A DNA stretch of 64,000 bases from positions 62,001-126,000 of the forward strand of contig NZ_JANUGV010000005.1 in the NCBI RefSeq assembly GCF_024753215.1, in the 5' to 3' direction. The stretch is from Massilia solisilvae. Lineage in GTDB: Bacteria > Pseudomonadota > Gammaproteobacteria > Burkholderiales > Burkholderiaceae_D. Shown piece by piece: positions 42,686 through 50,025 of the stretch. Position 1 is the stretch's first letter; each line of letters begins with the position of its first letter. A program made the translations under genes and the position numbers. The notes below the pieces were generated by a model. That model saw only the letters and a list, made by a program, of their open reading frames with translations. It searched no databases and was not told the origin of the DNA.

Positions 42686-43549
42686 TCAGTTCCCGCTCGC
42701 GCGCACGGCCACCGCCATGGCGCCGACGCCTTCGATGGCGCACTCGATGAGGTCGCCCGGCAGGACCTGGCCGACCCCGGCGCAGGTGCCGCTCATGATG
42801 ATGTCGCCCGGGTACAGGGTGTAGTAGCTCGAGGCCCAGGCAATCTGCTCGGCGATCCCGATGATCATCTCGGCGGTGTTGGCCTGCTGGCGCGGCGTGC
42901 CGTTGACGGTGAGCCGCATGCCGAGCCGTTGCGCATCGGCGATCTCGTCGGCGGTGACCAGCCAGGGACCGAGCACCGAATAGCTGTCGACCGACTTGCG
43001 CAGCGACCGGTCTTCCGGCCCGCGCACCGTCATGTCCAGTGCGATCGCGTAGCCGGCAACGTAGGACAGGGCCTGGTCCAGCGGCACATTGGCCGCCGTC
43101 TTGCCGATCACCACCCCGAGCTCGAGCTCGTGGTGGGTGAGGCGCTGCGGGAAGCGCAGCGCCACGCCTTCGGCCGGCCCGACCAGGCTGCTGGCCGCCT
43201 TCAGGAACAGGCCCTGTTCGCGGATCGGGCCTTTGTAGCGGTCGGTGAAGGTGGCCTGGTCGGCATTCGCCTCGGCCACGTGGTCGGCGTAGTTGACCGG
43301 GACGCCGATGATCTTGCCCGGGTTGGCCACCGGGCTCAGGAAGCGCGCTTGCGCCACCGGGATCGACGCGGCGCCCGGCAGCAGGCGCTCGATCGCGGCG
43401 CGCAGCGTGTCCAGGTTGGCGCACAGCAGGTCGCCCGGCGCGGCCGGGTAGCGCGCTGCAGGCAGCGCCTCCAGCGCCGCGCTGACATCATGGACCTTGC
43501 CGTCGACGATGGCGCCCAGCTGTTGTTGGTTGTACCAGCAGATTTTCAT
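42686..43549 (-). CDS. FAH-family hydrolase of the second gentisate-like module
   Basis: 287 residues: short N-terminal domain (MKICWYNQQQLGAIVDGK) and the FAH core with KIIGVPVNYADHVAEA, LTHHELELGVVIGKTA (metal-binding glutamates), GYAIALDMTVRG and PGDIIMSGTCAGVG. It is longer than the hydrolase at 20071 and closer to acylpyruvase or ureidoglycolate-lyase-like members. Following a gentisate-type dioxygenase, it probably cleaves a substituted fumaryl- or maleylpyruvate. No isomerase accompanies it. Confidence 0.86.
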   Translation of the reverse strand: MKICWYNQQQLGAIVDGKVHDVSAALEALPAARYPAAPGDLLCANLDTLRAAIERLLPGAASIPVAQARFLSPVANPGKIIGVPVNYADHVAEANADQATFTDRYKGPIREQGLFLKAASSLVGPAEGVALRFPQRLTHHELELGVVIGKTAANVPLDQALSYVAGYAIALDMTVRGPEDRSLRKSVDSYSVLGPWLVTADEIADAQRLGMRLTVNGTPRQQANTAEMIIGIAEQIAWASSYYTLYPGDIIMSGTCAGVGQVLPGDLIECAIEGVGAMAVAVRASGN

Positions 43550-43575
43550 GGTGTTTCTCTTTCAGGTGAAGCGTG

Positions 43576-44589
43576 TCAGGGAGCGGGCACTGCCTGGACC
43601 TCTTCCGACAGCAGGCCGAGGCGGCGCAGCACGTCGGCGTCGGACACGATGAACAGCTGCGCTTCGCCCTCGCTGTGGTGCGAGACCCAGTGATGCTGCG
43701 GCAGCGTGAAGGTGTCGCGCGGGCCCCAGGCGATGGTCTGGTCGCCGACACGGGTTTCTCCATGGCCTTTGACCACCGTGCATACCTGGTTGGCGTTGGT
43801 GCGCGCCGGCAGCGTGCGCACGCCGGCGTCGAGCTGCAGCATCGCGGTGTCGAGCAGGGGAATCGCGCCGCGGCCGTTCAGCGGATTGGCGTAGCGCACG
43901 CGGCGCGCGCCGTCGGGCGAGCACGGCGCGTGCTGCAAGGCGCGCACCGCGTCCGCATACGGGTAGCGAAACACCGGCGAGTGGTCGCGGCCGCCGCAGA
44001 TGGCTTGCGGCACGATGTTGGGCGAGCCGAAGGCCGCGTCCGGCATGGTCACCGGCGGCGGGTCGATCGGCCCGGGCTGGAACACGACCGTGCCCGCGTG
44101 CATGTGCAGCGGCACGTCCAGCACGTCGAGCCAGACCACCGGTTCGCCGCCGTCGTGCCGGTGCTCGTGCCAGCACATGCCGGGGGTGAGCACCAGGTCG
44201 CCGAATTCCATCGGGCATTCCTTGCCGTCGACCAGGGTGACTGCGCCCTTGCCCTCGAGCAGGAAGCGCAGCGCGTTCATGGTGTGGCGGTGCGGACGCG
44301 CCGTCTCGCCGGGCAGCAGGCATTGCAGGGCGGCGAGCACGCTGCCGCAGGTGAATTCATCGGCCAGCGACCTGGCATGCGGGCTGAGCATCTGCAGCAC
44401 GCGCCGCTGGACCACGGCCGGCGAGGTCTCCTGGAAGGCCAGGTCGACCAGCGGGCGGGTTTCCGCCCAGCGCCAGATGTGGGCGGCGAGCGGAGCGGGC
44501 GGCGGCTTGTGGGCGTTGGGGCTGTCCCACAGCGGCGCCAGATGGGCGGCATGCCACTGGGCGTAGGAGTCGGGTTTGGGCTGGCTCAT
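43576..44589 (-). CDS. Gentisate 1,2-dioxygenase-like bicupin
   Basis: 337 residues, a paralogue of the dioxygenase at 20806. The iron ligands are His100, His102 (RPHRHTMNALRF) and His141 (TPGMCWHEHRH), at the expected spacing. The rest differs enough to suggest another substrate, such as a substituted gentisate, salicylate or 1-hydroxy-2-naphthoate. It is preceded nine bases upstream by the decarboxylase-like gene and followed by the FAH hydrolase, forming one operon. Confidence 0.87.
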   Translation of the reverse strand: MSQPKPDSYAQWHAAHLAPLWDSPNAHKPPPAPLAAHIWRWAETRPLVDLAFQETSPAVVQRRVLQMLSPHARSLADEFTCGSVLAALQCLLPGETARPHRHTMNALRFLLEGKGAVTLVDGKECPMEFGDLVLTPGMCWHEHRHDGGEPVVWLDVLDVPLHMHAGTVVFQPGPIDPPPVTMPDAAFGSPNIVPQAICGGRDHSPVFRYPYADAVRALQHAPCSPDGARRVRYANPLNGRGAIPLLDTAMLQLDAGVRTLPARTNANQVCTVVKGHGETRVGDQTIAWGPRDTFTLPQHHWVSHHSEGEAQLFIVSDADVLRRLGLLSEEVQAVPAP

Positions 44590-44598
44590 GGCGGCGCC

Positions 44599-45585
44599 TT
44601 ACAGTTTGAAGGATTCGAAGGTGCCCGGATGGAACAGGTCCTCGGGCGTCACGCGGCGCGACGACAGTCCCTGCCGGTGGTGGTGGTCGAAAAAGTGCTC
44701 CAGCACGTGGCGGTTGCCCTCGATGCCGTAGGACCAGAAGTCCTCGCCCATCAGCTCGCGCGCCTCCTTCAGGCGCTCTTCGGCAAACGGCAGGGTGATC
44801 TTGGTGGCCGAGGTGTCGCCCAGGTGTTCCAGCGCCAGGTGCTTGGACTGGTTGAAGGCTTTGAACACCGCGCCCGGCAGCCAGGGATGCTTGTCCGCCA
44901 GCGTGCGGCGCACGCCGAGGATGTGCATGATCGGGAAGATGCGGGTGCGGCGGTAGTAGTCCTTGGCGGCGGCCACCGGGTCGGGGTACAGCCAGCCGAT
45001 GTGCGGGGTGCCCGGTGCCACGTCCGGCGGGCGCGGCGCCACATAGGCGTCGATCTCGCCCTTGGCCAGCAGGCTGGAAATCGTCTCGCCGTCGGGCGCG
45101 TCTTCCAGCCTGACGTCGTCCGGCAACGCCAGCTTGATCTTCTCCGGCCGCCCCGCGTGCGAGATGCCGCCGCGCACCCAGGTCACATCCGAGGGCGCCA
45201 CGCCGTGGTCGTCCTGCAGGAACGAGCGTACCCAGACATTGGCCGTCAACTGGTATTCGGGCAGGCCGATGCGGCAGCCGCGCAGGTCTTCCGGGCGCTT
45301 GATGCGATCGGTGCGCACGTAGATGGCCGTGTGGCGGAAGGCGCGCGACAGGAACACCGGCACGCCGACATAGGGCAGGGTGCCGGCGGCGGCCTTGACG
45401 GTCGAACTGGAGAGCGACAGCTCGCAAATGTCGAATTCCTCGGCGCGGAACGCGCGGAAGAAGATCTCTTCCGGTGCCAGCGTCATGAAGACGGGATCGA
45501 CGCCATCGATCTGGACGGCGCCATCGATCAGGGGACGGCAACGGTCGTAGTTGCCGATGGCCACAGAGAGCTGCAGTTTGTTCAT
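44599..45585 (-). CDS. 4,5-dihydroxyphthalate decarboxylase-like protein
   Basis: 328 residues of the Pht5 family, which has a periplasmic-binding-protein-like fold but works in the cytoplasm: LQLSVAIGNYDRCRPLIDG, EEIFFRAFRAEEFDICELSLSS, RIGLPEYQLTANVWVRSFLQ, FPIMHILGVRRTL. Authentic members convert 4,5-dihydroxyphthalate to protocatechuate; many relatives are uncharacterised. No signal peptide is present, which argues against a transport-binding role. The ATG at 45585 has AAGGAA upstream. First gene of the 45585-41710 operon. Confidence 0.82.
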   Translation of the reverse strand: MNKLQLSVAIGNYDRCRPLIDGAVQIDGVDPVFMTLAPEEIFFRAFRAEEFDICELSLSSSTVKAAAGTLPYVGVPVFLSRAFRHTAIYVRTDRIKRPEDLRGCRIGLPEYQLTANVWVRSFLQDDHGVAPSDVTWVRGGISHAGRPEKIKLALPDDVRLEDAPDGETISSLLAKGEIDAYVAPRPPDVAPGTPHIGWLYPDPVAAAKDYYRRTRIFPIMHILGVRRTLADKHPWLPGAVFKAFNQSKHLALEHLGDTSATKITLPFAEERLKEARELMGEDFWSYGIEGNRHVLEHFFDHHHRQGLSSRRVTPEDLFHPGTFESFKL

Positions 45586-45892
45586 GTGTTTCCTTGACGT
45601 TGAGGCAGGGCCGCGCGAGCTGGCATCGCGCGCCGCTGTGGCGGCCGCTTGTCCCGGCACGCAGAGCCGGTGGGTGACGCTATTTTTTGTGATCGTGGCA
45701 AGCGGAGCAACGCGAAAACCGCCATTTCAGCTATGCTGCCGCGGCATCAATGTGCGCCGCCGCAGCAGGGGCGGGCCGCGGCGCCGCCAGCGCGCCGGCG
45801 CCGCTGGCCGGCAGCCTTGCCCTGCAGTGAGTTTTCTTGCAATATCCCGTCTTATCATTTCTATTCGCTGTCAGCCGAGCGCCCACCCGACC
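45586..45892. other. Divergent promoter region (decarboxylase operon / TetR gene)
   Basis: This 307-base gap has no gene. It contains a GC-rich hairpin, GCCAGCG (45786-45792) with CGCTGGC (45802-45808), and a candidate minus-strand promoter (TTGCTC, 17 bases, AAAAAT, near 45675-45705) directed at the decarboxylase operon. No TTCTAGAA motif is present. Confidence 0.5.
45837..45865 (+). promoter_or_regulatory. Possible promoter of the TetR gene
   Basis: TTGCAA (45837-45842), 17 bases, TCTATT (45860-45865), 27 bases before the start codon. Confidence 0.35.
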
Positions 45893-46597
45893 ATGTCCAT
45901 CACGAACCGTCCCCGCCGTTCCGGAGAACATCGCACCAGCGCCGCCTCGCGCGAGCGCATCCTCGACGCTGCCTTCGAGGTCATCTGCGACGAGGGGTAT
46001 AGCGGCGCGACCATGGCCAAGGTCGCCAAGAAGGCCGAGCTGCCGGTGGGGAGCGTGTACTGGCATTTCGAGAACAAGGACTTGCTGCTGGCCGCGCTGA
46101 TCGAGACCAGCTTCGAGCGCTGGCATGCCCAGGTCGCGTCATCCCACCGTCCCGTGCCGGGCGAGACCTTCGAACAGCATATCGGGCGCGTGTTCGGCAC
46201 CACCGGCGCCGGCCGCCAGTACGACGCGGCCGACTTCTGGCGCCTTGGCGTCATCCTGGCGGTGGAAAAATCGGTGCGCGAGCAGGTCGCGCGCGAGCGC
46301 TTCCTCAAGATCCGCCAGTTGCAGCGTGCCGAGATCGCGTCCTGGTGGCGCAACATCCTCCCTCCGGCGCTGCTCGAGCACGATCCCGACCTGCCGGAAC
46401 GCCTGAGCGGTTTTACGCTGGCCCTGCAGGACGGCAACGCGATCGCTGGCGCCTCGGGCGAATCGATCCAGGCGTTCCGTCCGATGCTTGCCTCGAGCCT
46501 GGTGCACCTGGTCGGGCAGGCCCAGGCGGAGCTAGCCACCGCGGCCGCTTCCGGCCCGGCGCGCAAGCGCCGCAAGGCCGCGCTGGCCAAGGCCTGA
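45893..46597 (+). CDS. TetR family transcriptional regulator
   Basis: 234 residues. The N-terminal HTH spans about 16-66 (ASRERILDAAFEVICDEGYSGATMAKVAKKAELPVGSVYWHF shortened here to its ends), followed by a helical ligand domain with FWRLGVILAVEKSVREQVARERFL and a basic KRRKAALAKA tail. It lies between the decarboxylase operon and the HsaA/C/D-like operon. A TTCTAGAA operator 121 bases after its stop, repeated at two other island promoters, makes it the best candidate for the regulon's repressor; this is inference. Confidence 0.87.
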   Translation: MSITNRPRRSGEHRTSAASRERILDAAFEVICDEGYSGATMAKVAKKAELPVGSVYWHFENKDLLLAALIETSFERWHAQVASSHRPVPGETFEQHIGRVFGTTGAGRQYDAADFWRLGVILAVEKSVREQVARERFLKIRQLQRAEIASWWRNILPPALLEHDPDLPERLSGFTLALQDGNAIAGASGESIQAFRPMLASSLVHLVGQAQAELATAAASGPARKRRKAALAKA

Positions 46598-46713
46598 CGT
46601 CCCGGCGCCGGTCGCGGCGCCGCCTTCCTTCCCCCCGCCCGCGGCAGCTTGCCGCAGCTGGTAACGCGCGTCCGCAGCCGCACGACAGCTGTTGCTTCGT
46701 CAAAAATAAAATA

Positions 46714-46743
46714 TTGATTCTAGAACGGGCATTCAGCTAATAT
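46714..46743 (+). promoter_or_regulatory. Promoter and TTCTAGAA operator of the ring-cleavage operon
   Basis: TTGATT (46714-46719), 18 bases, TAATAT (46738-46743). The palindrome TTCTAGAA (46718-46725) and the downstream TTC (46732-46734) lie across the -35 and spacer. Third copy of the TTCTAGAA-N6-TTC arrangement. Confidence 0.55.
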
Positions 46744-46864
46744 GTGTTACCACGCTGGCGCAGGCATTGCCATGATGTAGAGCAAGGACAGGGGTGAAAA
46801 CATTGAAAACACCTCTCGATGCGCCGAGCGGGCTATCGATATTGATGCTGAAATGGAGGAAGAC

Positions 46865-47719
46865 GTGGCGATCGTGACCGAAGAAAACACAAGCAAGCGA
46901 ATCAGGACCAAGAGCTGGGACATCCACTATCACGAGGCGGGCCAGGGCCATCCGCTGGTCCTCGTGCACGGTGGCGGGCCGGGCGCATCGGCCTGGAGCA
47001 ATTACAACCCCAATATCGCCACGCTGGCCAGGAAGTACCGCGTGCTGGCGATCGACCTGCCCGGCTGGGGCAAGTCGCAGGCGGTCACCTACGACAAGCG
47101 CGACAACAGCGGCGCGCTGGCGGAGTTCCTCGAGGCCCTCGGCATCGGCCAGGCGGCTTTCGTCGGCAACTCGATGGGCGGTTCGTCCTGCATCCGCCTG
47201 GCCTACGAGCGGCCGGAACTGGTATCGCACCTGATCACGATGGGTTCCTCGGCAGGCGTGCCGGGCATCTTCGATCCGGCCGGCCTGAGCGAAGGCGTCA
47301 AGGCGCTCGAAGCGGCCTACTTCAACCCGTCGATCGAGACCATGCGCAAGTTCGTCGAAGGCATGGCGTTCGACACCCGCCATGTCACCGACGAACTGCT
47401 GGCCGAACGGGTGCAGGCCGCGCTGGCGCGTCCCGACCACATCGAAGGCTGGAAGAGCGGCCACGGCAAGCCGATGGTCAGGCTCGACCCGCAGCGCGTG
47501 GCCACGATCACGGCGCCGACCCTGCTGATGCACGGCCGTGACGACCGTACGGTTCATTTCAATTCGGCCCTGGTGCTGGCCCGCACCATCGCCAACTCGC
47601 GCGCCTACATCGTCAACCGTTGCGGCCACTGGGTGCAGCTGGAACACACCGACGAGTTTAACCGCGTGATCGATTCCTTCATCGAGGGCAACCCGGTCGC
47701 CGCCAAAGCGGCCGCCTGA
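46865..47719 (+). CDS. Meta-cleavage C-C bond hydrolase (HsaD/BphD/MhpC-like)
   Basis: 284-residue alpha/beta hydrolase. VHGGGPGASAWSNY (residues 34-47) is the family oxyanion motif; the triad is Ser103 (VGNSMGG), Asp227 (HGRDDRTV) and His255 (CGHWVQLEH). It hydrolyses the vinylogous 1,5-diketone from extradiol cleavage, releasing an acid and 2-hydroxydienoate. I choose the GTG at 46865 because GGAGGA ends four bases before it; the ATG at 46853 would place that site inside the gene. First of three ring-cleavage genes. Confidence 0.9.
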   Translation: MAIVTEENTSKRIRTKSWDIHYHEAGQGHPLVLVHGGGPGASAWSNYNPNIATLARKYRVLAIDLPGWGKSQAVTYDKRDNSGALAEFLEALGIGQAAFVGNSMGGSSCIRLAYERPELVSHLITMGSSAGVPGIFDPAGLSEGVKALEAAYFNPSIETMRKFVEGMAFDTRHVTDELLAERVQAALARPDHIEGWKSGHGKPMVRLDPQRVATITAPTLLMHGRDDRTVHFNSALVLARTIANSRAYIVNRCGHWVQLEHTDEFNRVIDSFIEGNPVAAKAAA

Positions 47720-47728
47720 GCGACAGGC

Positions 47729-47752
47729 CGGCGCCCCGGCAGGCTGGCGCCG
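47729..47752 (+). promoter_or_regulatory. Intercistronic hairpin
   Basis: CGGCGCC (47729-47735) pairs with GGCGCCG (47746-47752), ten bases after the hydrolase stop. Confidence 0.45.
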
Positions 47753-47803
47753 TCGTTGAATCAATATTCCAGAGCCTAGGCTCAATAAAAATGGGAGACA
47801 CTG

Positions 47804-48706
47804 GTGATCAAGTCACTTGCTTATCTTGGAGTAAATTCCCCCCACTATGAGGAGTGGGAAAGTTTCGGCCCCGAGGTGCTGGGCGTGCAACTTGCCGGAC
47901 GCGGACCGGACGGCGCCGTACACCTGAGGCTGGACGAGGCGGCACACCGCATCACGATCCACCCGGGCCCGCACAACGCGATCGCCTACATCGGCTGGAG
48001 CGTGCAGGACGAGGCCGCCGCGAAGGCCATCGCCGGCCGGGTCGTGGCCCATGGCATCGAAGCGACCCGCGCCAACGCCGCGGAATGCGCGCAGCGCAAG
48101 GTCGAGGGCTTTTACTGGTTCAAGGATCCGTCCGGCTTTCGCCACGAGCTGAGCTGGGGCCAATACCACACGGTTGCGGCGTTCCAACCGGGGCGGCCGA
48201 TCTCGGGCTTTCGCACGGGCGAGCAGGGCCTGGGCCACGTGGTGCTCGCAGTCACCGACCTGGACGAGGGCGACCGCTTTTACCGCGAGGTGATGGGTTT
48301 TCACCCCTCGGACACGGTGCGCGATGGCCCGCTCGAAGCGCATTTCTATCACATCAACGGGCGCCATCATTCGCTGGCGATCAGCGCCTTGCCGAACCGC
48401 GAAGTGGCGTTCCTGCACCTGATGGTCGAGGTGAACTCGCTCGACGACGTCGGCCATGCGCACGACCTGTGCGAGCAGCGTGCGATTCCCATCACGACCA
48501 CCTTGGGCCGGCACAGCAACGACCACATGATTTCGTTCTACATGTACACGCCGTCCGGCTTCCGCCTCGAATATGGCTGGGGCGGCCTGGAGGTCGATCA
48601 CGATCTCTGGGTGCCGCGCACCTACGACAAGCCCAGCAGCTGGGGCCATCGGCGCCAGCACAAGGAGCTGACCGCCCTGAAGCTGAACGAGCCGGCAGCG
48701 CGCTGA
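47804..48706 (+). CDS. Extradiol catechol dioxygenase (HsaC/BphC type)
   Basis: 300-residue two-domain type I extradiol dioxygenase. The C-terminal domain carries the Fe(II) ligands His145 (GLGHVVLAVTD), His205 (AFLHLMVEV) and Glu256 (FRLEYGWGG), and second-sphere His241 and Tyr247 (NDHMISFYMYTPSG). RHHSLAI and the SLAYLGVNS start match HsaC and BphC. It cleaves a 3-substituted catechol next to the hydroxyls. The GTG start follows ATGGGAGACACTG. Confidence 0.92.
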   Translation: MIKSLAYLGVNSPHYEEWESFGPEVLGVQLAGRGPDGAVHLRLDEAAHRITIHPGPHNAIAYIGWSVQDEAAAKAIAGRVVAHGIEATRANAAECAQRKVEGFYWFKDPSGFRHELSWGQYHTVAAFQPGRPISGFRTGEQGLGHVVLAVTDLDEGDRFYREVMGFHPSDTVRDGPLEAHFYHINGRHHSLAISALPNREVAFLHLMVEVNSLDDVGHAHDLCEQRAIPITTTLGRHSNDHMISFYMYTPSGFRLEYGWGGLEVDHDLWVPRTYDKPSSWGHRRQHKELTALKLNEPAAR

Positions 48707-48734
48707 GCGCACCTGCGCAGCAAGCAAGAATTTT

Positions 48735-48758
48735 CCCCGGCCGCGCCTGCAGCCGGGG
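48735..48758 (+). promoter_or_regulatory. Intercistronic hairpin
   Basis: CCCCGGC (48735-48741) pairs with GCCGGGG (48752-48758), in the gap between the dioxygenase and monooxygenase genes. Confidence 0.45.
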
Positions 48759-48803
48759 GTGACTCACAACATCAACGAATCCATCGTGAAAGAGGAGTGC
48801 ACC

Positions 48804-49976
48804 ATGCATCCGGTACGAGAAAACATCATTGGCAACATCGATCGCTTCATCAACGAAGAAGTCCCGAGCAACGAACTGGGCCGCGTGACGGACGAAGGCG
48901 CAAGACTGATCCGCGACAGCGGCATGGTACGCATGCTGCAGCCCAAGCAATACGGCGGCTTCGAGGCCGATCCGCGCGAGTTCTACCAGGCCGTGATTGA
49001 ACTGGCGTCGAAGGCGTCGTCGCTGGGCTGGGTCGGCTCGGTGGTGGGCGTGCACCCGTTCCAGTTCGGCCAGGGCGACCCGCGCATGCAGGAAGAAGTG
49101 TGGGGCCAGGACCACGACACCTGGACCGCTTCGCCGTACGCCCCGATCGGCCGGGCGCGCCGCGTCGATGGCGGCTACATCCTGAGCGGACAATGGCCGT
49201 TCTCGTCGGGCACCGACCACTGCAAGTGGGCAGTGCTGGGCGGACTGGCCGAGAGCGAGCACGGCCCGGCCGGCGAATTCACCGTGCTGACCCACTTCGT
49301 GCTGCCGCGCGCCGACTACGAGATCCTGCAGGACTCGTGGAACGTGATGGGCCTGTCCGGCACCGGCAGCAAGGACGTGCTGGTGAAGGAAGTTTTCGTC
49401 CCCGCGTATCGTACCTACAACGTGCAGGACCTGAACGATTGCGTGTACGCCGCGCGCAACCGCCCGGACAGCCCGTTGTACCAGATCCCGTTCGATTTGT
49501 TCTTCCCCGGCGCGATCACGGCCGCCACGCTGGGCATCGCCGCCGGCGTGGTCAACCACTTCGCGGAATACACCGGCGGGCGCGTCACCCGGATGGGCGT
49601 GAAGCAGACCCAGAACCCGTACCACATGGCCTCGCTCGGCGCCGCGCTGGCCGACATCGACGCCTCGCGCAACCATGTACTGGGCGAGATCGGCGAGATT
49701 TACCAGCTGGTCCGGGCCGGCGGCAAGGTGACCAAGGAAATGAAATACAAGGCCCGGGTGAACCAGGTGCGCGCCGTGCGCCGCGCCGCCGAGGCGGCCG
49801 CCGAGGTGTTCAAGCACGCCGGCGGCAACGCCAGCCGCGTCACCAACCCGATCCAGCGCTGCTGGCGCGACTTGTCGGTGGCCATGGGGCACGCCTGCAA
49901 CGTCGACGATCCGGTCTATGCGGCCTTCGCCGGTTCGCTCTACGGCATTCCGGTTCCGCGCGGCGTGGTCATCTGA
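48804..49976 (+). CDS. HsaA-like flavin-dependent monooxygenase (acyl-CoA dehydrogenase fold)
   Basis: 390 residues with the acyl-CoA dehydrogenase fold but the sequence of class D two-component monooxygenases: MLQPKQYGGFEADPREF, GWVGSVVGVHPFQFG, DTWTASPYAPIGRA and FSSGTDHCKWAVLGG are close to HsaA, and the CoA-dehydrogenase catalytic Glu region is absent. It should ortho-hydroxylate a phenol to the catechol used by the dioxygenase just upstream, taking reduced flavin from a separate reductase. No reductase is adjacent; the fusion at 25113 is the probable partner. Confidence 0.88.
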   Translation: MHPVRENIIGNIDRFINEEVPSNELGRVTDEGARLIRDSGMVRMLQPKQYGGFEADPREFYQAVIELASKASSLGWVGSVVGVHPFQFGQGDPRMQEEVWGQDHDTWTASPYAPIGRARRVDGGYILSGQWPFSSGTDHCKWAVLGGLAESEHGPAGEFTVLTHFVLPRADYEILQDSWNVMGLSGTGSKDVLVKEVFVPAYRTYNVQDLNDCVYAARNRPDSPLYQIPFDLFFPGAITAATLGIAAGVVNHFAEYTGGRVTRMGVKQTQNPYHMASLGAALADIDASRNHVLGEIGEIYQLVRAGGKVTKEMKYKARVNQVRAVRRAAEAAAEVFKHAGGNASRVTNPIQRCWRDLSVAMGHACNVDDPVYAAFAGSLYGIPVPRGVVI

Positions 49977-49989
49977 CCGGCAGGCCGGT

Positions 49990-50014
49990 CCGGGGGCGCC
50001 GCCGGCGCCCCCGG
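49990..50014 (+). promoter_or_regulatory. 11-bp stem hairpin after monooxygenase gene
   Basis: CCGGGGGCGCC (49990-50000), loop GCC, perfect complement GGCGCCCCCGG (50004-50014). No T tract. It probably ends or stabilises the ring-cleavage transcript before nadC. Confidence 0.55.
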
Positions 50015-50025
50015 CAACCATTCCA

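Noticed and set aside
46853-46864. ATG at 46853 as the hydrolase start
   Set aside because: It has no ribosome site, and the GGAGGA that would serve as one lies inside it, correctly spaced for the GTG at 46865.
48804-49976. Reading this gene as an acyl-CoA dehydrogenase
   Set aside because: The fold is shared, but the conserved blocks match HsaA-type flavin monooxygenases and the neighbours are ring-cleavage genes.
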